Source of the DNA: Haloferacaceae archaeon PL-Br10_E2g29
GTDB lineage: Archaea > Halobacteriota > Halobacteria > Halobacteriales > Haloferacaceae
DNA length: 7,516 bases
Direction of reading: 5' to 3'
Assembly (NCBI GenBank): GCA_001563965.1
Contig: LKMS01000074.1
Coordinates: 1-7,516 of the forward strand
A program made the translations under genes and the position numbers. Positions 1 to 6,844 of the stretch are shown here, piece after piece. The notes under the pieces were generated by a model. The model saw nothing but the letters and a program-made list of their open reading frames with translations. It was not told where the DNA came from and ran no database searches. How positions within the stretch are numbered: the first letter of the stretch is position 1; every line of letters begins with the position of its first letter.

Positions 1-1165
1 CGCTGACGACCAGCCAGAAGGCGGTAACGCTCACGACGACCGTCAGCACGACGGCGGCGGTGTAGCCCTCGGTGTAGGCGATGCTCGCGGTGCCGAGCGG
101 CGGCATTGCGAGCGAGCCGACGCCGGCAGCGACGTTGAACACGCCGACGACCGCCGAGTCCTTCTCGGGCGGGTAGACGGTCAACAGGAGCGGAATGTAG
201 AGCGCGGCACAGCCACCCAGTCCGAGGCCAATGAGAATCACGGCGAGTGCCAACACCGGCAGGTTCGGGGCGACCAGCAGCGCGATGCCGACGATGGCAC
301 AGCCTAGTGAGACAAGAAACGCCCGGCGCGACCCGACTCGGTCGGCGAAATAGCCGCCACCGATTCGCGAGATGATGCTGACCCCACCGATCAGTCCGAA
401 CATCGTCGCCGCCCCGGACGCGGTCAACCCGCGCGCGATGAACAGGTCGCTCGCGAACGCCGCCAACAGTTGGTACCACGCGAACGCGAGGCCGATGCCG
501 ACGAACAACACCTGAAACCGCCGGGTTCCCGCCAGCGTTCGGAGCCAGCCAACGAGGTCGATCGTCGTCGCCGTCGACGTGGTTGTCCACGGGGGGCGGC
601 GACACAGTACGCCGGCGAGCGCAAACGCGAGTGCCGTCACCGCAAGAATCATCAGAAACGCCCGCTCGACCCCGATCGTCGACAGCGCGGCCTGCCAGAG
701 CGGCGGAAGCAGGAACAACCCGAGGCCGTTGCCGACGAAAATCAGCCCGGTTGCCGCCCCGCGGCGCTCGTCAAACCACCGTGGGACGATGGAGGCGACG
801 AGGACGAACACCGTTCCCAGCGCGAGCCCCAGCACCGCGAACACGACGAGAAGGGCGACAAACGAGTCGACGAAATACAGCGAGGGGGCGAGCACGGCGG
901 TCGTCGCCGCACAGGTGAGAATGACCGCCCGCGCGGGAACCCGAATGGCGAAGACGCCGATGACGCCCGACCCGACAAAAAAGGTGAGCAGCATGATGGA
1001 GAAAATCGTCGAGAGCGCGATGGGCTCAATGCCGAACGCCTCGCTGAACGGCCCGCGGAAAATACCGTACGACAGTGGCGTGCCGAACGTGAAAATCATC
1101 GCAATAGCGCCGACGGTTGCGACCAGCCAGCTGTATCGACTGTCGGGTCCAACGGAATCGCTCAC
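1..1165 (-). CDS. Major facilitator superfamily transporter, MCT/OFA-like (3' end cut by window edge)
   Basis: An open frame of 388 codons runs from a GTG at 1165 to the left edge without a stop, so the C-terminal tail is missing; typical members are about 390-420 residues, so probably only a short piece is lost. The protein is a polytopic membrane protein with many hydrophobic segments in two halves, separated by a polar linker around residues 188-215. The segment RWFDERRGAATG (residues 129-140) resembles the RWF-x-RRG-x-A-x-G signature of monocarboxylate and oxalate/formate-type MFS carriers, and FADRVGSRRAF (273-283) is the loop 8-9 form of MFS motif A. The family moves small solutes, often organic anions, by secondary transport; the substrate cannot be read from sequence. 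GTG was chosen because no ATG occurs before the first membrane segment and a TATA-like element lies 28 bases upstream. It diverges from ribH. Confidence 0.88.
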   Translation of the reverse strand, partial: MSDSVGPDSRYSWLVATVGAIAMIFTFGTPLSYGIFRGPFSEAFGIEPIALSTIFSIMLLTFFVGSGVIGVFAIRVPARAVILTCAATTAVLAPSLYFVDSFVALLVVFAVLGLALGTVFVLVASIVPRWFDERRGAATGLIFVGNGLGLFLLPPLWQAALSTIGVERAFLMILAVTALAFALAGVLCRRPPWTTTSTATTIDLVGWLRTLAGTRRFQVLFVGIGLAFAWYQLLAAFASDLFIARGLTASGAATMFGLIGGVSIISRIGGGYFADRVGSRRAFLVSLGCAIVGIALLVAPNLPVLALAVILIGLGLGGCAALYIPLLLTVYPPEKDSAVVGVFNVAAGVGSLAMPPLGTASIAYTEGYTAAVVLTVVVSVTAFWLVVS

Positions 1166-1188
1166 GACTGAGCCGACGACTGCGGCGG

Positions 1189-1197
1189 GCGAAAAGG
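1189..1197 (-). promoter_or_regulatory. Possible TATA element of the MFS gene
   Basis: Read on the minus strand the stretch is AACCTTTTC, a short T-rich patch in GC-rich DNA centred about 28 bases before the GTG start at 1165. That is where a haloarchaeal TATA box would sit for a leaderless transcript. The match to a TTTAWA-like consensus is weak, so this rests mainly on position. Confidence 0.3.
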
Positions 1198-1233
1198 TTC
1201 TGTTTGCCGTGTTGCGCGCAGCGGCGAACGGTA

Positions 1234-1242
1234 GTTCTTTTG
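1234..1242 (+). promoter_or_regulatory. Likely TATA element of the ribH operon
   Basis: GTTCTTTTG is the only T-rich patch close upstream of ribH and is centred about 27 bases before its ATG. This spacing suggests a leaderless mRNA starting at or next to the start codon, and no Shine-Dalgarno motif is evident between it and the ATG. It shares the 99-base divergent gap with the promoter of the MFS gene. Confidence 0.42.
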
Positions 1243-1264
1243 TCGAACCCACCAACCGACAGGT

Positions 1265-1669
1265 ATGACCGCAGTCGGACTGGTGGTGGCTCAATTCAAC
1301 CACGCAGTCACCACCGAAATGCAGGCCGCGGCCGAAGAGGCCGCCGCCGACCGCGACGTAGAGATCACCGAAATCATCGACGTGCCGGGCGCGTACGACT
1401 CGCCGCTGGCGGCCGATCGACTCGCTCGCCGCGACGACATCGACGCCGTCGCCGTCATCGGTGCCATCGTCACCGGCGACACCGATCACGACCGGGTGAT
1501 CGCTGACGCCGCGGCGCAGGGGCTGACCGACGTGAGCCTCAACCGCGACACGCCCGTCGCTTTCGGCGTCAGCGGGCCGGGGATGAGCGGGGCGGAAGCC
1601 CGCGAGCGAAGCGAGAAAGGAGCGGAAGCGGTAAACGCGGCGGTCGATATGGTAGAGGTACTAGCATGA
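1265..1669 (+). CDS. ribH: 6,7-dimethyl-8-ribityllumazine synthase
   Basis: This 134-residue cytoplasmic enzyme condenses 5-amino-6-ribitylamino-uracil with 3,4-dihydroxy-2-butanone 4-phosphate to give dimethylribityllumazine, the penultimate step of riboflavin synthesis. Family landmarks appear in order: an early substrate-binding FN (residues 11-12), VPGAYDSPLA (40-49) matching the bacterial VPG-A-E/D-P segment, GAIVTGDTDHDRVI (66-79) containing the expected catalytic histidine His75, and PVAFGVSG (97-104). The C-terminal AEARERSEKGAEA helix (110-122) holds the phosphate-binding arginine region. It is shorter than bacterial enzymes (about 155 residues), as is usual for archaeal RibH, and strongly acidic. 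The family assembles into pentamers or 60-mer shells. The start fits the upstream TATA-like element. Its stop overlaps the next gene's start by four bases (ATGA), so the two are co-transcribed and probably translationally coupled. Confidence 0.95.
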   Translation: MTAVGLVVAQFNHAVTTEMQAAAEEAAADRDVEITEIIDVPGAYDSPLAADRLARRDDIDAVAVIGAIVTGDTDHDRVIADAAAQGLTDVSLNRDTPVAFGVSGPGMSGAEARERSEKGAEAVNAAVDMVEVLA

Positions 1670-2817
1670 ACATGGAGTTTGCCGAGCGGGTCCGACGGGT
1701 CGAGCCGAGTGCGACGCTGGCGATTAGCAACCTGTCGAGCGAGTTGGAGGCAGAGGGCATCGACGTGGTCGACCTCTCGGTTGGCGCGCCCGACTTCCCG
1801 ACGCCCGAAAATATCGTCCAAGCCGGAAAAGACGCCATCGATGCGGGTCACACGAGCTACACCACCTCGAACGGAATTCTCCAACTCCGCGAGGCCATCG
1901 CCGAGAAACTCACGAACCAGGGAATCGACGCCAAACCTAGTGAAATCATCGTCACGCCCGGCGGAAAAATGGGGCTGTACGAGGCGATCAACACCCTGAT
2001 CGGCGGCGGTGATGAAGTCGTTTTGCTCGACCCCGCATGGGTATCGTACGAGGCGATGGTGAAACTCGCCGGCGGCTCGCTCACCCGTGTCGACCTCTCG
2101 CCGTACGATTTCCAACTCGAACCCGGACTCGACGACCTCGCCGACGCCGTCTCGGACGAGACGAAACTGCTCGTCGTCAACTCGCCGTCGAACCCGACGG
2201 GCGCAGTCTACTCCGACGCGGCGCTCGAAGGCGTTCGCGACCTCGCGGTCGAACACGACTTCGCCGTGATTTCCGACGAGATCTACGAGCGAATCACCTA
2301 CGGTGTCGAACAGACCTCGCTTGGCTCGCTTGAGGGAATGGACGACCGAACGATCACGCTCGACGGCTTCTCGAAGGCGTTTTCGATGACGGGTTGGCGA
2401 CTTGGTTACATTCACGCGCCTCAGCCGCTGATCGACGAGGCGAGCAAACTCCACTCGCACTCGGTTTCGTGCGCCGTCAACTTCGTCCAACACGCCGGCG
2501 TCGAGGCGTTGTCGTCGCGAACCGACGACGCGGTCGCCGAGATGCGCGAGGCGTTCCGCGCGCGACGCGACATGCTCGCCGAACTGTTCGCCGACCACGG
2601 CGTCGACGTCCCTGTCGGCGACGGCGCGTTCTACATGATGGTGCCCGTTGCGGACGACGACCAGGCATGGTGTGAAACCGCGATTCAGGAGGCCCACGTG
2701 GCGACCGTTCCGGGCAGCGCCTTTGGCGCACCCGGCTACGCTCGGATCTCGTACGCCGCGAGCGAAAAACGGCTTCGCGAGGCGGTCGAACGGTTGGCCG
2801 AACACGACCTGCTGTAA
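1666..2817 (+). CDS. Class I/II pyridoxal-phosphate aminotransferase (aspartate aminotransferase-like)
   Basis: A 383-residue fold-type I PLP enzyme, full length for the family. LSVGAPDFPTP (residues 37-47) is the N-terminal substrate-gating segment and VTPGGKMGLY (96-105) lies in the PLP phosphate-binding region. NSPSNPTG (172-179) carries Asn176, which contacts the cofactor ring, and SDEIYE (203-208) carries Asp204, which pairs with the pyridine nitrogen. FSKAFSMTGWRLGY (235-248) holds the Schiff-base lysine Lys237 and phosphate-binding Arg245. Arg360 in YARISYA is the expected substrate carboxylate ligand. Such enzymes transfer amino groups from aspartate, alanine, aromatic or similar donors to 2-oxoglutarate; the preferred donor cannot be read here. 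The start at 1666 overlaps the ribH stop as ATGA; a second in-frame ATG at 1672 is an alternative that would remove the overlap. No separate promoter is seen, consistent with an operon with ribH. Confidence 0.93.
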   Translation: MNMEFAERVRRVEPSATLAISNLSSELEAEGIDVVDLSVGAPDFPTPENIVQAGKDAIDAGHTSYTTSNGILQLREAIAEKLTNQGIDAKPSEIIVTPGGKMGLYEAINTLIGGGDEVVLLDPAWVSYEAMVKLAGGSLTRVDLSPYDFQLEPGLDDLADAVSDETKLLVVNSPSNPTGAVYSDAALEGVRDLAVEHDFAVISDEIYERITYGVEQTSLGSLEGMDDRTITLDGFSKAFSMTGWRLGYIHAPQPLIDEASKLHSHSVSCAVNFVQHAGVEALSSRTDDAVAEMREAFRARRDMLAELFADHGVDVPVGDGAFYMMVPVADDDQAWCETAIQEAHVATVPGSAFGAPGYARISYAASEKRLREAVERLAEHDLL

Positions 2818-2867
2818 TCGGCTGTCCGCGCGCAGATCGACGCGAAAAACGCGGTTTTCCGGCACAC

Positions 2868-2876
2868 GTTTTTGTA
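2868..2876 (+). promoter_or_regulatory. Likely TATA element of the helicase gene
   Basis: GTTTTTGTA stands out in GC-rich sequence and is centred about 28 bases before the helicase ATG at 2900, the spacing expected for a leaderless archaeal transcript. The T run could also act as a transcript-end signal for the upstream aminotransferase, which stops about 50 bases earlier. The dual role is an inference. Confidence 0.45.
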
Positions 2877-2899
2877 CCCGCAAGCCCCAGCCACGGTAG

Positions 2900-4990
2900 A
2901 TGCGAATCCGCGAGTTGCCGCTTGCTGAGCCGATTGTGACCCATTTTGAGTCCGCGGGCATCGACGATCTCTATCCCCCACAAACCGCCACCGTCGAGGC
3001 AGGCATCTGTGCGGGCACGAACGTGATGGCGGCGATTCCGACCGCCAGCGGGAAAACACTCATCGCCCAGTTGGCGATGCTCACCGCCGACGGGCCGGGA
3101 CTCTACATCGTGCCGCTGCGGGCGCTGGCGGCCGAAAAGTACGACACGTTTCGCGAACTGCCGGGGCTCGACGTCGGGATTTCGACCGGCGACTACGACT
3201 CGACAGCGGCCGAACTCGCCGCGTACGACATCGTCGTCGCCACGAGCGAAAAGGTCGATTCGGCGATCAGAAACGGCGCCGACTGGGTCGATCAGTTCGG
3301 CTGTGTCGTCGTCGACGAGATCCACCTGCTGGGCGAGACAAACCGCGGGCCGACGCTCGAAGTCACCCTCGCGAACCTCCGGCGACTCACGCCGGGCGTC
3401 CAGTTGGTCGCGCTGTCGGCAACCGTCGACAACCCCGAGGAGATCGCCGACTGGCTCGACGCAACGCTCGTCGAGTCGACGTGGCGGCCCGTCGATCTGC
3501 GAACCGGCGTCTACGCCGACGGCGTGATCGAGTACGACGACGGAACAACCGAACAGGTCGCGGTCGTCGACGATGAGCTCCCGGCGAGTGCCGACCGCGA
3601 AACCGAGGCGACCGTCGAACTTGTCGACGGCGCGGCCGACGCCGGCGGACAGTGTCTGTGTTTTGTGCGCTCGCGCCGGGAGGCCGAATCGATGGCCGAT
3701 CGATTGGCCCGTGAGACGCGTGAAGCCGGATTTGCCGGTGATGTTGCAGACGATGCCGACGCGGAAGTCGACAGCAAGAGTGACGCGGAAGTCGGTGGTG
3801 AGAGTAAGGCGAATACCGACAGCGAGAGCGACGCCGACACGGACATGGGTGCCACTGCCGACAGCAACGGGGCCGACGACGCAGACAACAGCCAAACAAG
3901 GCGAACCCGCATTGCCGACGAAATCGAGGCGCTCGACGGCACACTCACCGGCAGACGGCTAGCCGACTGCGTTCGCCGCGGCGTCGGCTTTCACCACGCG
4001 GGGCTCCGCAGCGGCCACCGCGCGCTCGTCGAAACTGCGTTTCGCAACCGGACGCTCAGCGTCATTGCGGCGACACCGACGCTTGCGGCGGGTGTCAATG
4101 TCCCCGCCCGCCGGGTTGTCGTTCGCGACCAACAGCGCTACACCGGGTCGGCAATGGAGTGGCTGCCCGTCCTCGAAATTCACCAGATGTGCGGCCGGGC
4201 GGGCCGGCCGCATCTCGATCCCTACGGCGAGGCGGTTCTCGTCGGCGACGAAACAACGAAAGACGCGCTGAAAGAGCGCTATCTCGGTGCCGATCCCGAG
4301 GCGGTCGAATCGAAACTGGCGAGCGAGGCGGCGCTGCGGACCCATGCGCTGTCAATTATCGCGACCGGCTTTGCCGACACCGAGCAGGGGATTTTGGACG
4401 TCTTGTCGGCGACGTTTTACGCCCACCAGACGCCGAGCGGCGACCTGTCTGGGATCGTTAGTTCGGTGGTTGTCGACCTCGTCGAGATGGGAATGATCGT
4501 TCGAGCACCGGATTCGACGCTGCAGGCAACCGACCGCGGCTCGACCGTTTCGAAACAGTACATCACGCCCGAAACCGGAATTCGGATCGTCAAGGGACTC
4601 GAACGGGTCGACGAGATGGCCGCACCGACCGCGCTGACGGCACTCGAAATCATCTGTGACACCCCGGATATGTACGACACCTATCTGGGCAACCGCGAGC
4701 GCGCGGCCATGTACGAGTACGCCCGGCGACACGCCGACGAGTTCACCACAAAGATGGGCGAGACCGAGGAGTTCGAGCGGTGGCTCGAAGCGGTCAAAAC
4801 CGCTCGCATTCTCCTCGAATGGAGCGACGGCGCAACGATCGAGCAGCTCGTCGAACAGTACCGACTCGGGCCGGGCGACCTCGACTCGCGGGTTGAACGC
4901 GCCGAGTGGCTCTTGGGCGCGGCCGACGCGCTGGCCGACGAACGCGGAATGCGTTTTGACGCGATCAGACAGGTTCGCGAAAAGCTCTAA
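2900..4990 (+). CDS. hel308: Hel308-family ATP-dependent DNA helicase lacking domain 5, with acidic repeat insertion
   Basis: A 696-residue superfamily 2 helicase of the Ski2-like Hel308/Hjm branch, which unwinds lagging strands at stalled forks with 3'-5' polarity. RecA1 shows the Q motif YPPQ (residues 25-28), Walker A PTASGKT (47-53, Lys52), DEIH (139-142) and LSAT (172-175). RecA2 shows CFVRSRREAES (254-264), FHHAGL (364-369), ATPTLAAGVNVPA (391-403) and QMCGRAGRP (429-437). The winged helix and ratchet domain follow, with SKLASEAALR (471-480), ITPETG (555-560) and GPGDL (657-661) typical of Hel308. The protein stops only about 17 residues after the ratchet, where Hel308 normally continues into the autoinhibitory helix-loop-helix domain 5. 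Residues about 280-336 are an Asp/Ser/Ala-rich repetitive insertion. It may be a second, specialised Hel308 paralogue; a general Ski2-like RNA/DNA helicase is the alternative. It stands alone, convergent with its downstream neighbour. Confidence 0.9.
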   Translation: MRIRELPLAEPIVTHFESAGIDDLYPPQTATVEAGICAGTNVMAAIPTASGKTLIAQLAMLTADGPGLYIVPLRALAAEKYDTFRELPGLDVGISTGDYDSTAAELAAYDIVVATSEKVDSAIRNGADWVDQFGCVVVDEIHLLGETNRGPTLEVTLANLRRLTPGVQLVALSATVDNPEEIADWLDATLVESTWRPVDLRTGVYADGVIEYDDGTTEQVAVVDDELPASADRETEATVELVDGAADAGGQCLCFVRSRREAESMADRLARETREAGFAGDVADDADAEVDSKSDAEVGGESKANTDSESDADTDMGATADSNGADDADNSQTRRTRIADEIEALDGTLTGRRLADCVRRGVGFHHAGLRSGHRALVETAFRNRTLSVIAATPTLAAGVNVPARRVVVRDQQRYTGSAMEWLPVLEIHQMCGRAGRPHLDPYGEAVLVGDETTKDALKERYLGADPEAVESKLASEAALRTHALSIIATGFADTEQGILDVLSATFYAHQTPSGDLSGIVSSVVVDLVEMGMIVRAPDSTLQATDRGSTVSKQYITPETGIRIVKGLERVDEMAAPTALTALEIICDTPDMYDTYLGNRERAAMYEYARRHADEFTTKMGETEEFERWLEAVKTARILLEWSDGATIEQLVEQYRLGPGDLDSRVERAEWLLGAADALADERGMRFDAIRQVREKL
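3758..3901 (+). repeat. Degenerate 24-base in-frame tandem repeat within the helicase gene
   Basis: About six degenerate 24-base units encode octapeptides: DAEVDSKS, DAEVGGES, KANTDSES, DADTDMGA, TADSNGAD and DADNSQTR (residues 287-334). The string GACGCGGAAGTCG occurs at 3758-3770 and again at 3782-3794, exactly 24 bases apart, which supports the period at the DNA level. The first four units are the clearest; the last two are inferred from the amino-acid spacing. The encoded segment is highly acidic and polar, probably disordered, and sits between helicase motif IV and the FHHAGL segment. It looks like a surface-loop expansion by repeat slippage. Confidence 0.6.
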
Positions 4991-4996
4991 TCACAT

Positions 4997-5626
4997 TCAG
5001 ACGACTTCGACGGCGACCTCGGTCCGCGTCAAGGAGTCGGGCACAAACCGGTGAGGATACGACAGCACGAACGGCGAGCCGACCGCAACAAGGTCGGCGT
5101 CGGCGGTCTGTTCGAGGAGCGTCGTCATTGCTTGTGAGGCGCGACTGGCGCGGTCAGTTCGTGACACGCGCGACACCGACCGGGTGGCGAGCGTGCGTGG
5201 CGTTTCGACGGTGAGTCGGACGGTCGGATTCGTCGGCTGTGGCGCGGCGTCGGCGCTGAACGACGACCCGAGATAGACGCCCATGCGGAGCCGACTGTCC
5301 GGGCTTGTCGGGTGGTGCGGTGTCGTCATCGCAACCGGTTCGGTCTGGGTGCGAACCGGCGCGCGCGGCGAGAGCGTCGTCGACGACGTGTTGGCCCCGT
5401 CGAGATAGTCGCGGAGCCGACCCGAGGCCTCGCCCGGCGTGTCGGCAACGGTTTCGGCGACGACGACCGCGGGGTACTGGCGGCGCTCGCCGTCGCCAAC
5501 GCGGCCGACCGTTCGGTAGTCGATGTCGCGGCGTGCGTGTCGGCTGCGCCGCCAACCCGTGACGGCGGCGGCCGCCGCGCCGACCGCCCCGACTGCGCCG
5601 ACAAGTGCGGTGAGTGCCCGGTTCAT
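4997..5626 (-). CDS. Unrecognised Arg-rich protein with N-terminal membrane helix
   Basis: I do not recognise this 209-residue protein. Residues about 5-24 form a Gly/Ala/Val-rich hydrophobic helix followed at once by WRRSRHARR (25-33), which by the positive-inside rule suggests a single membrane anchor with the C-terminal body in the cytoplasm; a signal peptide is less likely because the positive charges follow the hydrophobic stretch. The body is rich in Thr, Ser, Pro and Arg. It contains about 25 arginines, no lysine and fewer acidic residues than arginines, unlike the usual acidic halophile protein. Third codon positions are GC-rich with common haloarchaeal codons (GTC, GAC, GCC, CTC), supporting real coding. 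The frame extends upstream to an ATG at 5686, but a strong TATA-like element at 5645-5656 sits inside that extension and points to the ATG at 5626. Its stop lies six bases from the helicase stop, tail to tail. Confidence 0.7.
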   Translation of the reverse strand: MNRALTALVGAVGAVGAAAAAVTGWRRSRHARRDIDYRTVGRVGDGERRQYPAVVVAETVADTPGEASGRLRDYLDGANTSSTTLSPRAPVRTQTEPVAMTTPHHPTSPDSRLRMGVYLGSSFSADAAPQPTNPTVRLTVETPRTLATRSVSRVSRTDRASRASQAMTTLLEQTADADLVAVGSPFVLSYPHRFVPDSLTRTEVAVEVV

Positions 5627-5644
5627 ACGTGCTCCATCCACGCA

Positions 5645-5656
5645 GAAAATAAAAAC
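5645..5656 (-). promoter_or_regulatory. TATA box of the Arg-rich membrane protein gene
   Basis: On the minus strand this reads GTTTTTATTTTC, the most AT-rich patch in the window, centred about 25 bases before the ATG at 5626. It is a good archaeal TATA box for a leaderless transcript, and it decides the start of that gene by excluding the longer frame beginning at 5686. Confidence 0.65.
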
Positions 5657-5713
5657 CGATCGACCCGTCAGACGGTCGTCGCGCAACGCCCCGTTTGCGA
5701 ACCTGAAGAAACC

Positions 5714-5720
5714 GTTATAC
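5714..5720 (+). promoter_or_regulatory. TATA box of the AstE/AspA-like gene
   Basis: GTTATAC is centred about 27 bases before the ATG at 5744, a good haloarchaeal TATA position for a leaderless mRNA. It shares the 117-base divergent gap with the oppositely facing TATA box at 5645-5656. A small inverted repeat lies between it and the start codon. Confidence 0.55.
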
Positions 5721-5728
5721 TGCCGGCC

Positions 5729-5743
5729 AGCCGTTGACCGGCT
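5729..5743. repeat. Short inverted repeat at the AstE-like transcription start
   Basis: AGCCG-TTGAC-CGGCT has perfect 5-base arms around a 5-base spacer and abuts the ATG at 5744, between the TATA box and the presumed start of transcription. A regulator bound there could block initiation, but such short palindromes are frequent by chance in GC-rich DNA. An overlapping GCCGG/CCGGC pair lies at 5722-5726 and 5738-5742. Confidence 0.25.
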
Positions 5744-6772
5744 ATGTCAGCACCAACGGCGTTTCGGTACGATGCCGAGGTCGACCCCGGCGAGGTTCGC
5801 CACATCCGCTATGAGATCAGCGAGACCTACATGGGCGACCCCGTCGAGATTCCCGTTACCGTCATCAACGGCGAACACGACGGCCCGACCGTCTTCTGTA
5901 CCGCCGCGATTCACGGCGACGAGCTCAACGGCGTCAAAGTCGTCCAGGAGGTCGCCGCGCGCTACAGCCCCGAGCGGCTCCACGGCACGCTCGTCTGTCT
6001 GCACGTCTGCAACCCGCCGGGGTATCTCGCCCAACAACGCTACATTCCGATCTACGACCTCGATCTGAACCGGTCGTTTCCGGGCAAACCGAACGCCAAC
6101 GCGGCCGGCCGGATGGCACACGCCATCTACAAAACGTTCATCGAGCCCTGTGATCTCGGCGTAGATTTCCACACCTCGACGCGAAACCGAACCACGATGT
6201 ATCACGTTCGCGCCGCGATGGAACGCCCCGAAGTCGTTCGACTCGCCCGCGCGTTCGGCTCGAACCTGATTCTCTCGGGAGACGCCGACAGCGGCAGTCT
6301 CAGGGGCGCGGCAACCGGCGACGGCATTCCGACGATCACCGTCGAGATGGGCAAGGCCCACCGGTTTCAGCCCGCACTCATCGAACGGGCAATCGAGGGC
6401 GTCGACAGCGTGCTCGCGGAGTATGGGTTGTTGCCGACCGGCGCGGTGAACTGGCCGGGATGGACGAAAGTAATCGACGCCAACACTGATAAAACGTGGC
6501 TTCGCGCCGACACCGGCGGGCTCGTCGAAATGCAGTACGACCAGCCGCTCGTCCACCGCGGCGAGACGATCTGTACGATCACCGACCACTTCAAGAAACG
6601 CGAAAAAGTCGTGACCGTGCCGTTCACCGGGCTGCTCGTTGGCGTCCTGCAGAATCCGGTTGCCGCGCCGGGGCACCCGCTCTGTCATCTGGTGAGCGTC
6701 GACGACGCGACGGTCGCCGAAATCGAACGCGAGATCGAAACCGGCGAGTTCAGCGAGCAGGCGTGGGTCTGA
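5744..6772 (+). CDS. Succinylglutamate desuccinylase/aspartoacylase-family zinc hydrolase
   Basis: A 342-residue cytoplasmic enzyme of the AstE/AspA branch of the zinc carboxypeptidase (M14-like) fold, which hydrolyses N-acyl amino acids or related amides. AAIHGDELNG (residues 54-63) gives the zinc ligands His57 and Glu60, DFHTST (141-146) gives the third ligand His143, and DLNRSFPG (107-114) carries the Asn-Arg pair used for substrate carboxylate binding. TVEMGK (199-204) gives Glu201, the expected general base. The C-terminal region (about 240-342) forms a beta-rich domain containing LRADTGGLVEMQ, as in many prokaryotic members. All catalytic residues are present, so it should be active; the acyl group and amino acid are unknown. 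Archaeal members are more diverse than true AstE or aspartoacylase, so those specific names would be over-precise. It is followed 72 bases later by the co-oriented D-glutamate cyclase-like gene. Confidence 0.9.
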   Translation: MSAPTAFRYDAEVDPGEVRHIRYEISETYMGDPVEIPVTVINGEHDGPTVFCTAAIHGDELNGVKVVQEVAARYSPERLHGTLVCLHVCNPPGYLAQQRYIPIYDLDLNRSFPGKPNANAAGRMAHAIYKTFIEPCDLGVDFHTSTRNRTTMYHVRAAMERPEVVRLARAFGSNLILSGDADSGSLRGAATGDGIPTITVEMGKAHRFQPALIERAIEGVDSVLAEYGLLPTGAVNWPGWTKVIDANTDKTWLRADTGGLVEMQYDQPLVHRGETICTITDHFKKREKVVTVPFTGLLVGVLQNPVAAPGHPLCHLVSVDDATVAEIEREIETGEFSEQAWV

Positions 6773-6813
6773 ACGGAGCCGAGCAGCCGTTGATCTCGGA
6801 GGGAAACACGCGA

Positions 6814-6821
6814 GGTTTTGT
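6814..6821 (+). promoter_or_regulatory. Possible TATA element of the D-glutamate cyclase-like gene
   Basis: GGTTTTGT is a T-rich patch centred about 28 bases before the ATG at 6845, which matches the spacing seen at the other genes here. It suggests the downstream gene can be transcribed on its own as well as by read-through from the AstE-like gene. The consensus match is modest. Confidence 0.38.
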
Positions 6822-6844
6822 CGGCCGCGTTGCTATCGCCGTCC

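Noticed and set aside
470..1268. Two overlapping plus-strand frames of about 230 codons
   Set aside because: They are antisense to the MFS transporter, whose minus-strand frame encodes hydrophobic helices and MFS motifs. The plus-strand products are low-complexity Arg/Glu/Pro or Thr/Ser-rich without any family signature.
2840..2860. Inverted-repeat-like GAAAAACGCGGTTTTC as a hairpin terminator after the aminotransferase
   Set aside because: Only a weak AT-rich five-base stem forms, and archaeal termination relies on T-tracts rather than such stems. The nearby T run at 2869-2873 is better explained as the helicase TATA element, possibly with a dual role.
1486..2961. A 491-codon open frame on the minus strand across ribH, the aminotransferase and the helicase start
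   Set aside because: It lies antisense to a gene with all catalytic motifs intact, is rich in Arg/Val/Asp as expected of the complement of haloarchaeal coding sequence, and crosses gene boundaries. Long antisense frames are a by-product of strong GC bias at third positions.
2477..3895. A 472-codon open frame on the minus strand across the aminotransferase end and helicase start
   Set aside because: It spans two well-supported sense genes and their promoter gap and shows no recognisable domain. Its Arg-rich tail is typical of out-of-frame translation of GC-rich DNA.
5747..6688. A 313-codon minus-strand frame opposite the AstE-like gene
   Set aside because: The plus strand encodes all zinc-ligand and catalytic motifs; the antisense frame has no recognisable motif and fits mirror coding bias.
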